Positions 37,022 through 49,833 of a stretch of DNA of 64,000 nucleotides are shown here, in pieces. The notes beneath the pieces were generated by a model. The model ran no database searches. It saw only the letters and a list, made by a program, of their open reading frames with translations, and had not been told where the DNA came from. The DNA lies in NCBI RefSeq assembly GCF_001522545.3, contig NC_031777.1:2782360-2846359 (forward strand), in the 5' to 3' direction. The DNA comes from Parus major. Taxonomy: Eukaryota > Chordata > Aves > Passeriformes > Paridae. A program made the translations under genes and the position numbers. Every line of letters begins with the position of its first letter. Position 1 is the first letter of the stretch.

Positions 37022-40000
37022 GGTAACCTTACTCAGAATCACATTGCTTTTTGCTACTGAACTGAAATCATCCTTGGGGGAAAAAAAAAAATAAAATGTG
37101 AAGCCCTAATGCAAACCAGTGAGTACCTGGCTTCCTGTCCCAGCTCAGAAATTCTAGTGATGAACTTGCTGTGGCAAAGCAGGAGGTGCAAGAGCCAATT
37201 TAATTGCTGTGATTCCATTGTTGAAAGGGAAACCTGTATTATTTTTTTGAGAAGTAATTAATTTTGCCTTTCCCTACCATTTTAGGTAACAAAATGAATC
37301 TTGCCAGCTGGGATGGTGTAATAGTTGGGGTTTTATTTGTTTAAGTTGAGGAGGTTATTTCTTCAGTATGTTTAAAAAGGAGGAGATCCTTCTAGTCTGG
37401 CTAAACATCAAACCATGAGAGGTATTGACCCTGTATAAATAATGTCTCACCCCACTAAGCTGAATTGTGTTTTCCAAAGCTGTTCTTTACCTTCTCTGAC
37501 ACAACAGCTTTCTCTTTCTTTTAGGCTTGGAAACAACTTCATCTGGGTCCCAACCACATTATATAATATCATGGTTCTTGTGACACCAGCTCAAACCAAC
37601 CTCAGATTTATTCTGCAGCATACTCTGCTGTTTATTAAAAATTCATGAAAATATTGAACTGCCTCAATGAGAGGGTCTCTGAAGTTGTTTCAGCAGGAAT
37701 ACATGGAATTAAATATGCAGTCAGCCCTGGAAGGGTGACTTCAGAGAGATACATTCCAGAACAAACAGATCTAGTTACCAATATTGACTCTCCTGCATAT
37801 AATGGCTTTCTAAATATTTTTGTGGAAACAGAGCACTGAACTTGGCCAACATCTCTTTCCCACTCCTACAGTAGCAACTGTACATGTTTCTTGTGACTCC
37901 ACAGACTGTCAGCTGTGTTACACACCTGGGACCCTTCCTTGTGCAGGTCAGGCAGCAGGTGGAAGGGCAGACATTTTAAACCTAATTTAATGATGGCTTA
38001 CTACTCTTGTGGTAATCTCTTCCTCTCCATTTTTCATAAGCATGTGCATACTTTCTCTTTTTCCTAAATAAATACAGACCAGTTTGCTATTCTCTCCCCA
38101 TAGATGCTGAGGTGGAGAAAACAGTGTATTGCCAGTATTTTGTACCAATTCCTTGTCTCTCTGCAGTACAAATGTTCTGACTGCTGATGGACACGGATAA
38201 GAATTGGTGCTTATGGAATGACAGATCCAGGATGATTCCCAAGACAGCTGTTTGCAGGTAATTCTGCAGTTCTACCTGTTCTGTACTTTGCAAAGTGCAA
38301 GTTCTGGGGACTAATAACTTTCTGTTTGCAGTAATCAAGTGGGAAAGATGTGAGACAAAAACCACTGAAGTGCTATTGTGAGACTGGATCAGCCTCTGTA
38401 GGGGTGTATGAGATCCTTGGGGTCATCAAGGAGAGACCTTGCAGAGAAATGTCACATAGGGAATTGCACATGGGGAACACTGTGGAAAAGTCCAAGAGCA
38501 TTGAAATGGCAGCTAGAATCGTAATGCCAAAAGTGATTGATGAAAGACCCCAAAAAGTATGAGGACAGGGGAAAAAAATAATTCCCATCAAAACCAGGAT
38601 ATATGTCTCAGAGGAGAACAAATATCTCCATTGAGCCACAAAAGATTGACTCTCTGCTGTAAACTAAGAAAGAAAACAGGTTTTTACTCTCAGTATCAGA
38701 CATTTCCTCTTTTCCACCTTGTTTTAATCTCTGCAAAAATAGATGACATGTACCAAAAGTCGTCCCAAGCAGGAGACATTTCTAAATCTGCCCAACCAGC
38801 TCTTTGGCTGTCTCCATAGCAATGAGGCAGTGCATCCTGCTGCTCTCCCTTCTGTGAGCTCCTTTCCCAAGTTTGACATGGACTGACAACGTCGTGCCTT
38901 TGTAGCTCCCCTGCCAAAAACCTCCCTTTTCTCTGCTCAAGGCCAGTCCCATCTGTTCCTTCCTGCTTCTCCCAGTTTTAGAAACACCTGGCTAGAGGAG
39001 GAATCCATCCAATGCTTCTCTGCTGCAATGATTCAGGCCAAGGAGGGACTGCTGCTGGGTGTACAAGTGGAGGGACTGGAGAGGGCAGTGCTTTCCTGTT
39101 TGGGAAGAACTTTTGGATGATGGTAAGGGAGAACACTGCAGGGGCCAGGAGCATAAACAAAGCAGAAGGAAGGAAAATCCAGAATTCTGTCTAGTGTCCC
39201 AAAAGAATTGCCCTGAAACTTGGCACCGCTGGCCATAGCAACAAATAGAGCAGTAAAGAATGTACAGACTTGGTACAATGCAGTGCTTATTGAAGGAGAT
39301 GACAAGCATGAAGGAACACTTCCAAACCTCTGAATTCAGATAGATCTGTGTCACAGCTGAGTTTCTGGCAGCTCTCAACAGCATTTTGCTGAAAGTGGAG
39401 AAAATAGAGGTTACAAAGCTGAAAGAGGCATTTTTGCTATCAGCTGAGGACTGGCAGAAATGGGAGGTTCTGATGGAACTACACCGGGAGGTGAAGCAAT
39501 CTGCAGGGTTTGCTGCAGTTGATCTGCCTTGGGCTGAGTTGATGTGGTTACAAAAACATCTTTGTGCTCAGCACTATTCCGTTGTTGGCCTAGTGCCTTG
39601 AGGCTTGCATGCTTTGGAAATATGGATGAGGAGATGAAAACTTGAGCTTGTTTAAAGGATTTAAATCTGAAGATGGCAGGCCCAGGAGAGGGATTCTGAG
39701 TTCAGGCATGTAGGTCATGCAAGAGAGGTCTTGTCTTCACCAGCAAGTTAATGTGAAATATAGTAAAAGTGTTCCTGTTAGTTCAACCCTTGCCCACACA
39801 AAAAAATCCCTCATTGCAAAAAGTGGCTGCAGAAACATAAATTGACAAAGAAACAAGAGAACAAGGTAAACCTTGAGTGAATTCACTTTACCATTCCTTT
39901 ACCACTGCTGTTTCTCTACAGTAGGGACCCACACTAAAGACCACCATCAAAACATCCAGCAGTGCTGACTCCCCGCAGTTTTTCCACTTGTGCTTTCCTT

Positions 40001-43000
40001 AGTGGCTTCTGACTCTGCTTTAAATTTGTGAGCTTATTTCCCCAGTTGCAAAAGGTTTCCAGTGCCCTCAGTACCAATCACCCATCTTCAGCACAGAAGT
40101 CTTTGGTTTATTATTCTGCAACTGTGTCTAGCAAGACCTCAGTTTCCTGTTGCCTGCTGATCAGACACCAAGTTATGGAAGAATCTCTGGCATGATGCTA
40201 CTGTAGTCTATGATTTTCAGAGGAAGGATCCAGGCTGAAAGCTTTCTGGTGACATTCCAAGTAAGCTGTCATGAGAAGAGAATCCAACACCCAAGACCTC
40301 AGTGCTTAGGGAAAATCAGAGGGTTTCATCTACTCAGAAGAAAAGAGTAGAACTATAAATGCTAACTCAGTAACTCCCCAGGAATGAGCATGTGCCATGC
40401 TGAGACTGAATGCATCATTAGCAATTCCCTGGGGCCGGATGTCTATTTCAGACTGCACAGTGTAACAGCTCCAGGGAACGTACAACCAGAGGATGCTGAT
40501 AATTTCACAGTTTCTGCTTCCCTGTGAGGCAGAAAATAGAAGTGCTCTGAAGCTCTTTCCCAGGAACACAGAAATAACGTTTTCCAAAGCCATCAAAAGC
40601 AGAGGAAGATAGGTGCGTTCTCTGCAATCTGGGAGAAAGGGAAACAGAATAATCTGCTGCTGTGGCTGCTAAAGGAGGCTGTTGGCTGATCAGCAAGCTG
40701 CGTGGACTGAAGCTACGGAACTGGTCCCTTGCAGAAAAGATTTTGGGGAGGCATATGAGGTTGAGATGGATATCTCAGAAGCACGTAGGGTCCACAGTGT
40801 GTTCACACCACACCAGTGCCTCCCCTTGCAGCACAGATTAAAATGTTCCTAGTACATTCACACTTTATCACAGGCAACCCATGGGAAAAACTTCCAGGAC
40901 AGATGACTCAAGGTAATTTGGTAGTGTGACTGCATCCTCAGAAAGAGCAGACAAAAAGGGAAAGGCAGACAGCCAGGCGGTCTCTAGCACACTGAGGTCA
41001 AATTCCCCTTTCCGTCACTCTCGGCTATGGGAAAGTTGAGGACGACAGAGAGGTACCAGACACACTCCCGTGTCTGCTGGCAGAGATGGGCGAGGCCCCA
41101 GGCAGACTGAAACACATGCTCCTGTGAGCACAACCATGCAATCTCTGCCATCAGAAAGATGATGCCCGGGTTTCAGGGATGCTCTTGAATGTCTCAACTT
41201 CTCTGCATAGTTCGGATTGCACAGTAAATGCCTCGGCTGCGTGAGATGTGCTGTTGGCTCTGGGGAGGCATTATTTCAGGTTGGCTGCAGCTGGGAGTAT
41301 GTAGCATGACTTCAGGCCTCATTAGATGCACACTTGACAAGTTTTCTGCACTAACATAAAGGGAAGAAAGGTTTTCTTAACCAAACAAGGCTTATACAGT
41401 TGTCCTATGTGTATGAGGAAGGGCGTGTCTGTCTCTCTGCCCCAGCTGTCTTTTTCCTCCCAGTAACTTTTGAACTTCTTGGCCACTTTTATACAAATCG
41501 GATGGAGAGATGAAGGTTTAAGAAATATTCAGCTCCAATGGCTTTTGTAAAAAATTCAGCCTAGATAGAGAACACAGTTTTAATTAATGCCCTGAATGGA
41601 GGAAACTTTTTTGGAATAAGAATTTAAGTTGGCAGCAATGTCTAGTCCAGTCTCCTGCTGAAAGCACAGCCAGCTTCAAAGTCAGATGAGGCTGCTCAGG
41701 ACCTCATTTTGAAAACCTTTGAGGTGTCAGGAATCTACTCTGGACCTCAGCTTCACAAAACAAATATACTGAGCGCAACACCTTTGGCTCTGCTGATCAG
41801 AGAATTCATTTCCCCCTCTTTTAAAGGAGGTATAGAAGTGGCAGCCCATGGTAAAGCCTGTGACAATCTCCACACCAGGCACTCCATAGGGCTCTGCTTA
41901 TGTTAAATATATTTAACCAGCAGCTAGTTACTTTATTTTGGCATTCTTTGGTAGTTAATGATTCCAAGTACAAAGGTCAGACTCAGAGACACAAGGCTTT
42001 GTGTATCCCATTGTTTGATTTACCAGAAGCTACAAGGGAAGGAGTGCTGCTCTGTATGAGTGGGAGCTACAAGCTACACATCCAGCCTGACAAGCTAATG
42101 AGAACAAGTCATTCATTAACAGGAGACTTGCTGCTAGGCAAACACACACAGCTGGTATGGGAGAAGAATTTGGATGTGAAATGAGACAGTGTAGTTCGTT
42201 TTTTATAAGACATTTCCTATTTCAGCAAGTTTACAGTCTAAATAAAGACCACACAGAACACATTAAGAGCCTGATCAGAAGATTTGGGCTTATGTCTTTT
42301 CTGAAAAGTTTGGTAATGAGCAGAGAGCAGAATTTGCAAAGAGAATGGAAATATTTGCATGTTTAACAGAAGGAACAAGTTTTAGATTTAAGTGAGATTT
42401 GATTATAAACGTAAATGCTGCTCTCTTGAGTACCAGTCTATTCTGTACACACACGCACACAAATGCATTCACAGAAATATCTTACAAAACTCTGGTGCTT
42501 TCTTCTGCTTCAGTTGTTACTATTGCATTTTTTTTTAGAGTTTCACACTAGTAAGCATTTTTACAGGATTAACATTAAAGTTGGAAACTGCAAAGCGTGG
42601 CTATTTAATAACTGTTTGAGGAAGGAACACAGTGTCATTTGAAAGATAAAGTAAGCACTTACAGTCCTTGCATAATCAAATAAAAAAGCCTGTCAAGGAA
42701 GAATCTCTCCAGACTTTGTGGAATGAAACAATAACAGCATTTTAGAACAAACTCTGACTTTCAAAGTGATTTAAGTGTTTAGGAACATTGCATAGACCAT
42801 GACACCATCCATGGCCAGGTCACAAGTGGTCCAGAGCAAGGCTGGATCTCTACCATCTGAAACATGTAACACAGAGCAGCAAACCTGCAAGAAGCTGTAT
42901 CCTCAGGCTTCCTTATGAGATCAAAGGTTATATTCAGAAGTGTGTACAACTGAAAACAATACTAGGAGTGCAGTCACTGTGGGATTCATTATTGTAACAA

Positions 43001-46000
43001 AGCATCTTCTGAAGATGTGGATTTCAGCGTGACTCAGGAAAGGGAAGTGAAGGTGCTGGGGAAGATTGAAGGGAAGGAGATATTAGGGGAAAAACAAGAA
43101 GCAAAGAACATGGAGAAGAAGCACTGCTGATTCCAGAGTCTAATGATTTTTTTCCAGCCTAAATGGCTCTATGATTCTAATTTAATCTTCTTTTAGCTTC
43201 ACATCTTGTTTTTAATGTATCTTTATTTTGTTTTGGACTGTCACAGAGGTTATGCTAATCCAAACACAGCACAGCAGTCATCAGAGAAATCTATGCTGGG
43301 ATGAGGCTGCTCTCTGAGGCACTGGTGGAGGAACTGCAGCACAGCATTGTGCTCTGAAGCATTTGCTATCACTTAACTAAATGTCAGCTCTCTGGATACA
43401 AACCTCTCAGCGAGAGGAAAGAGAAAACACATGAAGAAAAGCTTCCATCTGCAAATTGAGAGACCCCCCCCTTACTGTCCAAATTAGCTACTAAGATTTT
43501 AAATTAGGAATCATAAAATTTAGGCTCCTAAACATAAATTAAGGCAACCCTGGAACTCTGGTGGCAAAACATTTCTATTGACCCACCTGCAGCTGAATGC
43601 CTAAAAGCCTGAATCATCACCAGCGCTGTCGAGGGACCTCATATTACCTCAGCAAATGTACTTTATCAGTGATCATTGTGCAAGCTTAGTACTAATTTGC
43701 AATTCCCAGCAGATGTAGAGACTTGTCATCATTTTTGTTTGGTAGAGGCAACATTTTCCACAGAAAAAGGCAAACAAACAACTTTCTTAATGTTCTTATT
43801 AGCATACTCCTCTACAGCCTTTGGTGCCTGGAACAGATGCTTGGGAAGGGCGGTGCAGCTGTAATACTTAGAAAAATATATTGGACAAGAAAGAAATTCC
43901 CAAAGAAGTCCTATAATCTCCTTAATTCCATCTCTCCCCAACTCTGGCTCCACTCTGCTGGAGGCTGTGCGAGGTTATGTGTTATACCCTGATGGGTACA
44001 GCTCCTGCGAAACCTCAGCGCGGTTATTGTGCTGCTGTTGACAGTTGACAGATACATGCACAGGCTACACAGTTCTGATCCGTGAGGGTGCTTAGTTACC
44101 CAGCATACCTAACCCCAAAACACAGGGCCAAATAAAAGAAGAATGGGGATGCCTGAGATGCTGTGGTGAGCTGGCTGTCTCTACACACTCATCTTTTCCA
44201 CTACAACACCGTGTGCCCAGTCCCTTTCCCTGCTGTGCATGGAGCCCTTCCTTTGCTGGCTCTCCTGGCCAGCATCAATTTTTAGACTTATGGCAGTGTC
44301 AGAAGAGTGAGGACAATGCTGAAGCAGCAGAAAAGACAGAACAAAAGGCTGCTTGCACAGAGGAGGAGGATGATTTGGGTGGTGGGATGCAATATTTGTG
44401 GGAGTGTGTATGTGTAGTTCTCTTTTTATCTATGGTGGACGAAAGAAGAGTTTTTGACAGAGGAAATTTCATCTGCCAAGGGCTTCCGTGCTGTTGGGCA
44501 AAAACTGTTACTTCCCCAGAAAGCTTTTATCTTCATAGACTCTCACTGAAAAGGCATGAGAGTACCCCAAGCTATCCTACACGTACTGTACATAAATTCT
44601 AATTTAAATCATAGTAATGATTCAAAATAACTTTTAAGACAACACTGAAACCCTACCTATTGTGCCATGACAGATCAGTGCAGACATTTTAAGAGCTGTC
44701 AGTCAGAGATGAAAGGGTGAGCGTTTGAACATGTTATACCAAGAAACAGCATCCTCCTTTGATACAGCTCAGCACTTACAAGCTTGCAACATTTACTGCA
44801 GAGTAACTAACCTTGAGTCACAGAGCCTTTATCAGATTCTTAAATCTTTCTTTTTTGTGTTAAAAGCCTCTCCCCAGAACCTCATGGTGGCTGAACCCCA
44901 GAAGCCAGGTGGCTGCCTGCTATCAGGTGGGTGCAGCCCGGAGTGGTAGAGGGACACAGAGCTGCACTGCCTGAGCCATGCAGTGGGCAGTACCCATTGC
45001 CCTACAGACATCCCAGGGGGAGCTGCAGCTGTCCTGAGCTCCACAACTTCTTGTGGCACTGCAATACAGGCACAAAAATCCTGACATGCTGTACACAGGT
45101 ATCCCTCAATCAGGCCTCTGCTGTTCTACACTCTTAGCAAACACCTTAACTAATACATCTGCGTCCTGAATACCAGTCAAATATTTCACACACATCTATT
45201 TCTCTGTACAGCTTTGGTATACAGAAGGTATATAATCTGGAAGAAAAGATTACTTCTAGAATTAATTTTTAAGCTGCCACCAGCATCCTGCTAGCTAATT
45301 TTTCCTAAGTTACAAATAGAAACTTCCTATTTAACTCAACAAAGAGTCTCCAATTTGTCCACAGGCTCCTTCTGGCACAGAACCCATACTTCAGGCAGAT
45401 GACAGTGAGACTGTCATGCACAGTATGATGTAAGACTGCTCAGCCAGCAATTTTTTGAGTGTATGATTTTTTGGAGCACACTGTGAAGCAAATGCATTGT
45501 CAGTGCTTACAAGAAGCTTCAAGAAATGGATATACCATTAATATTTAAAGCCAGTTCAGAAGTACCACATTTCTTGTCAGGCACATGACTGTAGCCTCAG
45601 TGCTGCTTTGGTCCTTTTTATCCCTTACTTGAACAGCTCATGAATGGCAGATTGACTGGAAACCCAAAATCGCCAGGTACTGATGCCTCATTAACACATG
45701 GCTCCAGAACTCTTCACAAGAAATTACCCTTGAAAAACAACCTGTTCCCCATGCTTCATGAGGCTGCTAACATCACATCTGATAAAAATCACTAGCATTA
45801 GTGCAGGTTTTACCTCTTGGCTTTGCATGGTTAATAGCCATGACACTCTGTAAAGTAAATAAATACTTATTAGCCTCCATTTTAACAACAAGAAATGGTG
45901 TGGCTCAGTGTCATCAGTAACTCAGCAGCACAGAGTCCTTTTCAGTTTGGGGAGTTTCTTGTTTATATCCCCAGTGCTGTTCTAGCAGGGACTAGAAGAG

Positions 46001-47666
46001 CTGTCACCAGCCAGAGCATCCCTATTTATATAATGCCATAAAAACAATGTTGCTGAGGGGACCAAGTGGGGCACAGTCTGAGGGTCTGGCTTGTTTAGCA
46101 CACATCAAGCAATGGCTGGGCCTCTGGCTTTGCTTTTTTTACAGGGTACAGCATGATCTTTAAAAACTATTATACAACAGCAAAAACCCCATGCTGCTGC
46201 TCTCTTCTTGCAACAGGCCTTCTTAGAAAGCCCCTGCCTGACCCCATTCCCAGGAAGGATGGTTTTGTGTGTCAGAAAAGTTTCCTGCAGTTGGACATTA
46301 ATATAACCTGCAGTGAGCTGTTCTATGTGCAGAAGGTGCTGGGAGAGAAAATGAGAGATTTCATGAGATCTGAGGAATAAGAACAGTGTTTAAATCCAAT
46401 TCTCCTTGGTACACTTGCATATAACAGTCTCTTGACACTTGTATCTTCTTTTAAAATACTAATAGCCTTCCTCTGGATAGCTGTTCATGATCAGCAAGTA
46501 AAAAGCATTAGGAAAGAAAAACAGTATTTCTGTTGGTTTTTTAAAGAGTGGCTCTCTGCTACGTGGCAACTGCAAATGGCACGAGGGAGTTCTGTGTTTG
46601 TTGTCTCTACAGTCTCCAGAGAACATATATTTTGTTTACAAGGCAAACCATTTATAAATGCCAAATCCTGCAAATTCTAGCTGGAACGAGACCAGGAAAT
46701 AGCTCCACTGCAGAGTTTACCATGGGCTGGTTCTGCCCGAGACTGTCCATTCTGCAGGAGCACCCTCTGCTCATATCCACATAACCATGCCTGTACAAGG
46801 TCCTGCACTTGGCACCACGTACCCCATGCTGCACCCTGGATGTTCCCAGCACTATTTTAAGAACTGTTTTGTTGTGTGTTTTTAGCAGGTCTGTTTGTAA
46901 TTCCTGATCTCCCAAATGTTCTTAGTCCATTAATTTAGCGAGTTAAGGCATTTCTGGCTCCATGTGCTCCTCACTCCCATTTACTCCATCCAGCCTGTGT
47001 CAGAGTACAAATCAGTCCAGTGGGATGAGCCACCCCTATTTTAGACAGAATTATTACTGCAGCAGGGCTCAGTTTGAGTACATGCACGAGTATGGACAGC
47101 ACCTTGTGATCCTGGGCAGATAGAACATCAGCTTAGAATTCCTGTCACACAGAGCTGGCTTTCACACAGCTCTGAGAGAATGTCTCCTCACCTTCCCACC
47201 ACAGGACAGTGACACAGAGGTTGGAAGCTGGTGTTACCAAGCCAGTTTGTCACTGTCACATCACTTCTCAGTGGTAAAGGCATCTAAGGGGAGCAGCATT
47301 GTGGCTCATTGATGATGAGGCAACATTACCTAGACATTGCTGAAATAGTTGCCAGCATGGAGAGAAATACTTCCAACTGCCCCGGTCCTCTAAACCATGA
47401 CAATCACCCTTCTCTTTTGGGGGCAAAACTTCCTGCCTTCTGCTTTGACTGGAGCACCTTATGCTAATATTATAGAAAGTGAAAGAAGTTGGTTTACTAA
47501 TTAGTTACAGAATTGAGTGTATGTTCAACCACCCAACAACAAGATGCTGCTGCCAACCACTCCTGGTGGTATTCACACAGCAGTGCTTTCCTCCTCCTCC
47601 ATACCCTTGGCCAGGACAACAGGTCCTGGCAGGAGCCCAAGGAATCAACCTTGGTAACCCATGGAG

Positions 47667-48010
47667 ATCACAGAATCAATTAGGTGGGAAAAACCCCATG
47701 AGATCATCGATTTCAACCTATGACCTGGCACCACCATGTCAACCAGTGAGTGGTGAGTGCCACATCCAGTCTTTCCATAAACACCTCCAGACAGTGACTC
47801 CACCACCTCCCTGGGCAGTCCATTCCAATGTCTAACCATCCATTCTGTGAAGAAATTTGTCCTAATGTCCAACCTGACCTTCCCGTGGCACAGCTTCACG
47901 ACTGTTTTCTTGCCCTGTTCCTGACTGCTGGGGAGAAGAGGCTGACCCTCACCTGGCTACAACAACCTCCTCATGCACAGCTTAGGACAAGCCCACTCTG
48001 CTGCTCCCTT
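47667..48010 (-). mobile_element. CR1-type LINE fragment
   Basis: From ATCACAGAATCAATTAGG through CACCACCTCCCTGGGCAGTC, GTGAAGAAATTTGTCC and GGGGAGAAGAGGCTGACC, the text is the complement of a CR1 3' region. The element's 3' end is on the left. It is 5'-truncated on the right, where the next repeat begins. Confidence 0.88.
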
Positions 48011-48290
48011 CCTCATGACCCTGACTTTACCCTCAAGCCTGCTCAGGTTTGGAGGCAAACCAGCCTGGCTGTAGCCTACAGGGAGAGAGTTGCTCAGGCT
48101 GGGGCAGCCTTGAGGCCATGACCATTGCTTGACAGATTTCAAGAAGTATTTGGACACTGTCCAAATACATTGTGGATACAGTATACACATTGTGTATACA
48201 GGTATAGTGTGGTTTCTGGAGCTGTCCTGGGCAGGGCTGAGAGATGTGGACTTGATGGGTCCCTTCAAATTTAGGAGATTCTGTACTTCT
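48010..48290 (+). mobile_element. Probable second retroposon fragment (CR1-like), with hairpins
   Basis: The stretch contains GCAAACCAGCCTGG-like and GTCCTGGGCAGGGCTGAGAG text, and ends GGTCCCTTCAAATTTAGG then AGATTCTGT, which looks like a degenerate CR1 3' end in plus orientation. Two hairpin-capable inverted repeats lie inside it (48146-48168 and 48181-48199). The family assignment is tentative. Confidence 0.5.
48146..48199. repeat. Two adjacent inverted repeats
   Basis: GTATTTGGAC at 48146-48155 pairs with GTCCAAATAC at 48159-48168 around a 3-base loop. GTATACACA at 48181-48189 pairs with TGTGTATAC at 48191-48199 around one base. Both are perfect. Confidence 0.95.
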
Positions 48291-48394
48291 CCTGGGCTGC
48301 CACTCATGGCCAAGATGGGAGGCTCTCCTTGGGTGTGATCTGGCGAATCACCCGGGTGGGCTCTTGCCCTCAGCCCATGTCCATGTGCATTCCC

Positions 48395-48720
48395 TCGTGT
48401 GCCCGTCCCCACTGCTGTGTGTGTGCCTGTGGCAGTGCCAAGAGGATGGTGCCAGACTCTTCAATGGTGCCCAGAGACAGGACAATGAGCAATGGCCATA
48501 AACTAAAGCACAAAGAATTCCACCTCAGCAAGGGTAAGAACTTCTTTACGTGAGGGTGGCAGAGGAATGGAACAGGCTACCCAGTGAGGGCGTGGAGTCC
48601 CCCTCTCTGGAGAAATTCAAAATGCGCCTGAACGCGTTCCTGTCACCTGCTCCAGGTGACCCTGCCTTGGGCCTGGGTGATCCAGAGAGTTCCCTTCCAA
48701 CCCAAACAATTCTGGGGTTC
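48395..48720 (+). mobile_element. CR1 LINE 3' end abutting a CpG island
   Basis: CAATGGCCATAAACTAAAGC, TTCCACCTCAGCAAGG, AGAACTTCTTTACGTGAGGG, GAATGGAACAGGCTACCCAG and the terminal TTCCCTTCCAACCCAAAC then AATTCTGGGGTTCTG are all classic for a CR1 subfamily in sense orientation. The 3' end falls at about 48720, where GC-rich promoter sequence starts with no spacer. Confidence 0.9.
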
Positions 48721-48814
48721 TGCGTGCCGCGGCGGTCCGGGCTGGGCTGGGGGGGGCAGCCGCCCTCCCTCTATCCCAGCTTCCCTTCCTCCCTCCCTCC
48801 TTTCCTCCCTCGCT

Positions 48815-48836
48815 CCCTCCCCTCCCCTCCCCTCCC
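48815..48836 (-). other. G-quadruplex candidate
   Basis: On the minus strand five runs of three or four G are separated by single A bases. This is a canonical, very stable quadruplex pattern in the non-template strand context of the promoter's opposite strand. Confidence 0.75.
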
Positions 48837-48902
48837 TGGGCGGACCGGAGGCGGCTGCGGGAGCCGCTCCGTCCCCGCTCCGCCGGCGCTCTGTGGTTTA
48901 AG

Positions 48903-48935
48903 ATGGCGGCGGGGGCTGCGGGGGCGAGCCCGTGA
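48903..48935 (+). other. Short upstream ORF (10 codons) on a YY1/TISU-like start
   Basis: ATG at 48903 opens MAAGAAGASP and stops at TGA 48933-48935. The start lies inside TAAGATGGCGGC, one base off the TISU consensus for cap-proximal initiation, which overlaps the YY1 site. Because the ORF is so short it would act as an upstream ORF rather than encode the main protein, unless the true transcript starts elsewhere. Confidence 0.4.
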
Positions 48936-48965
48936 GCCCCAGCCCGGAGCTCCGCGGGAGCCGCC

Positions 48966-49833
48966 NNNNNNNNNNNNNNNNNNNNNNNNNNNNNNNNNNN
49001 NNNNNNNNNNNNNNNNNNNNNNNNNNNNNNNNNNNNNNNNNNNNNNNNNNNNNNNNNNNNNNNNNNNNNNNNNNNNNNNNNNNNNNNNNNNNNNNNNNNN
49101 NNNNNNNNNNNNNNNNNNNNNNNNNNNNNNNNNNNNNNNNNNNNNNNNNNNNNNNNNNNNNNNNNNNNNNNNNNNNNNNNNNNNNNNNNNNNNNNNNNNN
49201 NNNNNNNNNNNNNNNNNNNNNNNNNNNNNNNNNNNNNNNNNNNNNNNNNNNNNNNNNNNNNNNNNNNNNNNNNNNNNNNNNNNNNNNNNNNNNNNNNNNN
49301 NNNNNNNNNNNNNNNNNNNNNNNNNNNNNNNNNNNNNNNNNNNNNNNNNNNNNNNNNNNNNNNNNNNNNNNNNNNNNNNNNNNNNNNNNNNNNNNNNNNN
49401 NNNNNNNNNNNNNNNNNNNNNNNNNNNNNNNNNNNNNNNNNNNNNNNNNNNNNNNNNNNNNNNNNNNNNNNNNNNNNNNNNNNNNNNNNNNNNNNNNNNN
49501 NNNNNNNNNNNNNNNNNNNNNNNNNNNNNNNNNNNNNNNNNNNNNNNNNNNNNNNNNNNNNNNNNNNNNNNNNNNNNNNNNNNNNNNNNNNNNNNNNNNN
49601 NNNNNNNNNNNNNNNNNNNNNNNNNNNNNNNNNNNNNNNNNNNNNNNNNNNNNNNNNNNNNNNNNNNNNNNNNNNNNNNNNNNNNNNNNNNNNNNNNNNN
49701 NNNNNNNNNNNNNNNNNNNNNNNNNNNNNNNNNNNNNNNNNNNNNNNNNNNNNNNNNNNNNNNNNNNNNNNNNNNNNNNNNNNNNNNNNNNNNNNNNNNN
49801 NNNNNNNNNNNNNNNNNNNNNNNNNNNNNNNNN
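48966..49833. other. Assembly gap (868 N)
   Basis: A run of 868 Ns replaces sequence between a CpG island and a T-run followed by TA repeats. GC-rich first exons are commonly missing from bird assemblies, which suits a lost first exon here. Confidence 0.99.

Larger units (their letters stand above)
34541..47660. other. Intergenic region between SOAT1 and the ABL2-like promoter
   Basis: No exon, conserved protein family, RNA gene or large repeat was recognised across 13 kb. A short CR1-like tail is possible at 36005-36035 (GGTCCCTTCCAACTCAGGAC followed by ATTCTATG) and another at 43152-43180. The longest ORF, 35344-35847, has no recognisable family and low-complexity hydrophobic content. A CTCF-like site lies at 37007-37021. 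Confidence 0.6.
48721..48965 (+). promoter_or_regulatory. ABL2: CpG-island promoter and 5' UTR, probably ABL2
   Basis: A CpG island begins right after a CR1 end and runs into the gap. It holds a pyrimidine tract (48781-48837), GC-rich repeats, and a YY1-type element AAGATGGCGGC at 48900-48910. In human, ABL2 is the divergent neighbour of SOAT1, and here the island is about 15 kb upstream of SOAT1 with sequence polarity suited to plus-strand transcription. The first coding exon of ABL2 is not visible and would fall in the gap. No ABL2 protein sequence can be read in this window, so the name rests on synteny. Confidence 0.5.

Noticed and set aside
33200..48965. A shared bidirectional promoter for SOAT1 and ABL2
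   Set aside because: The two islands are about 15 kb apart and each has its own GC-rich core, so they are separate promoters.
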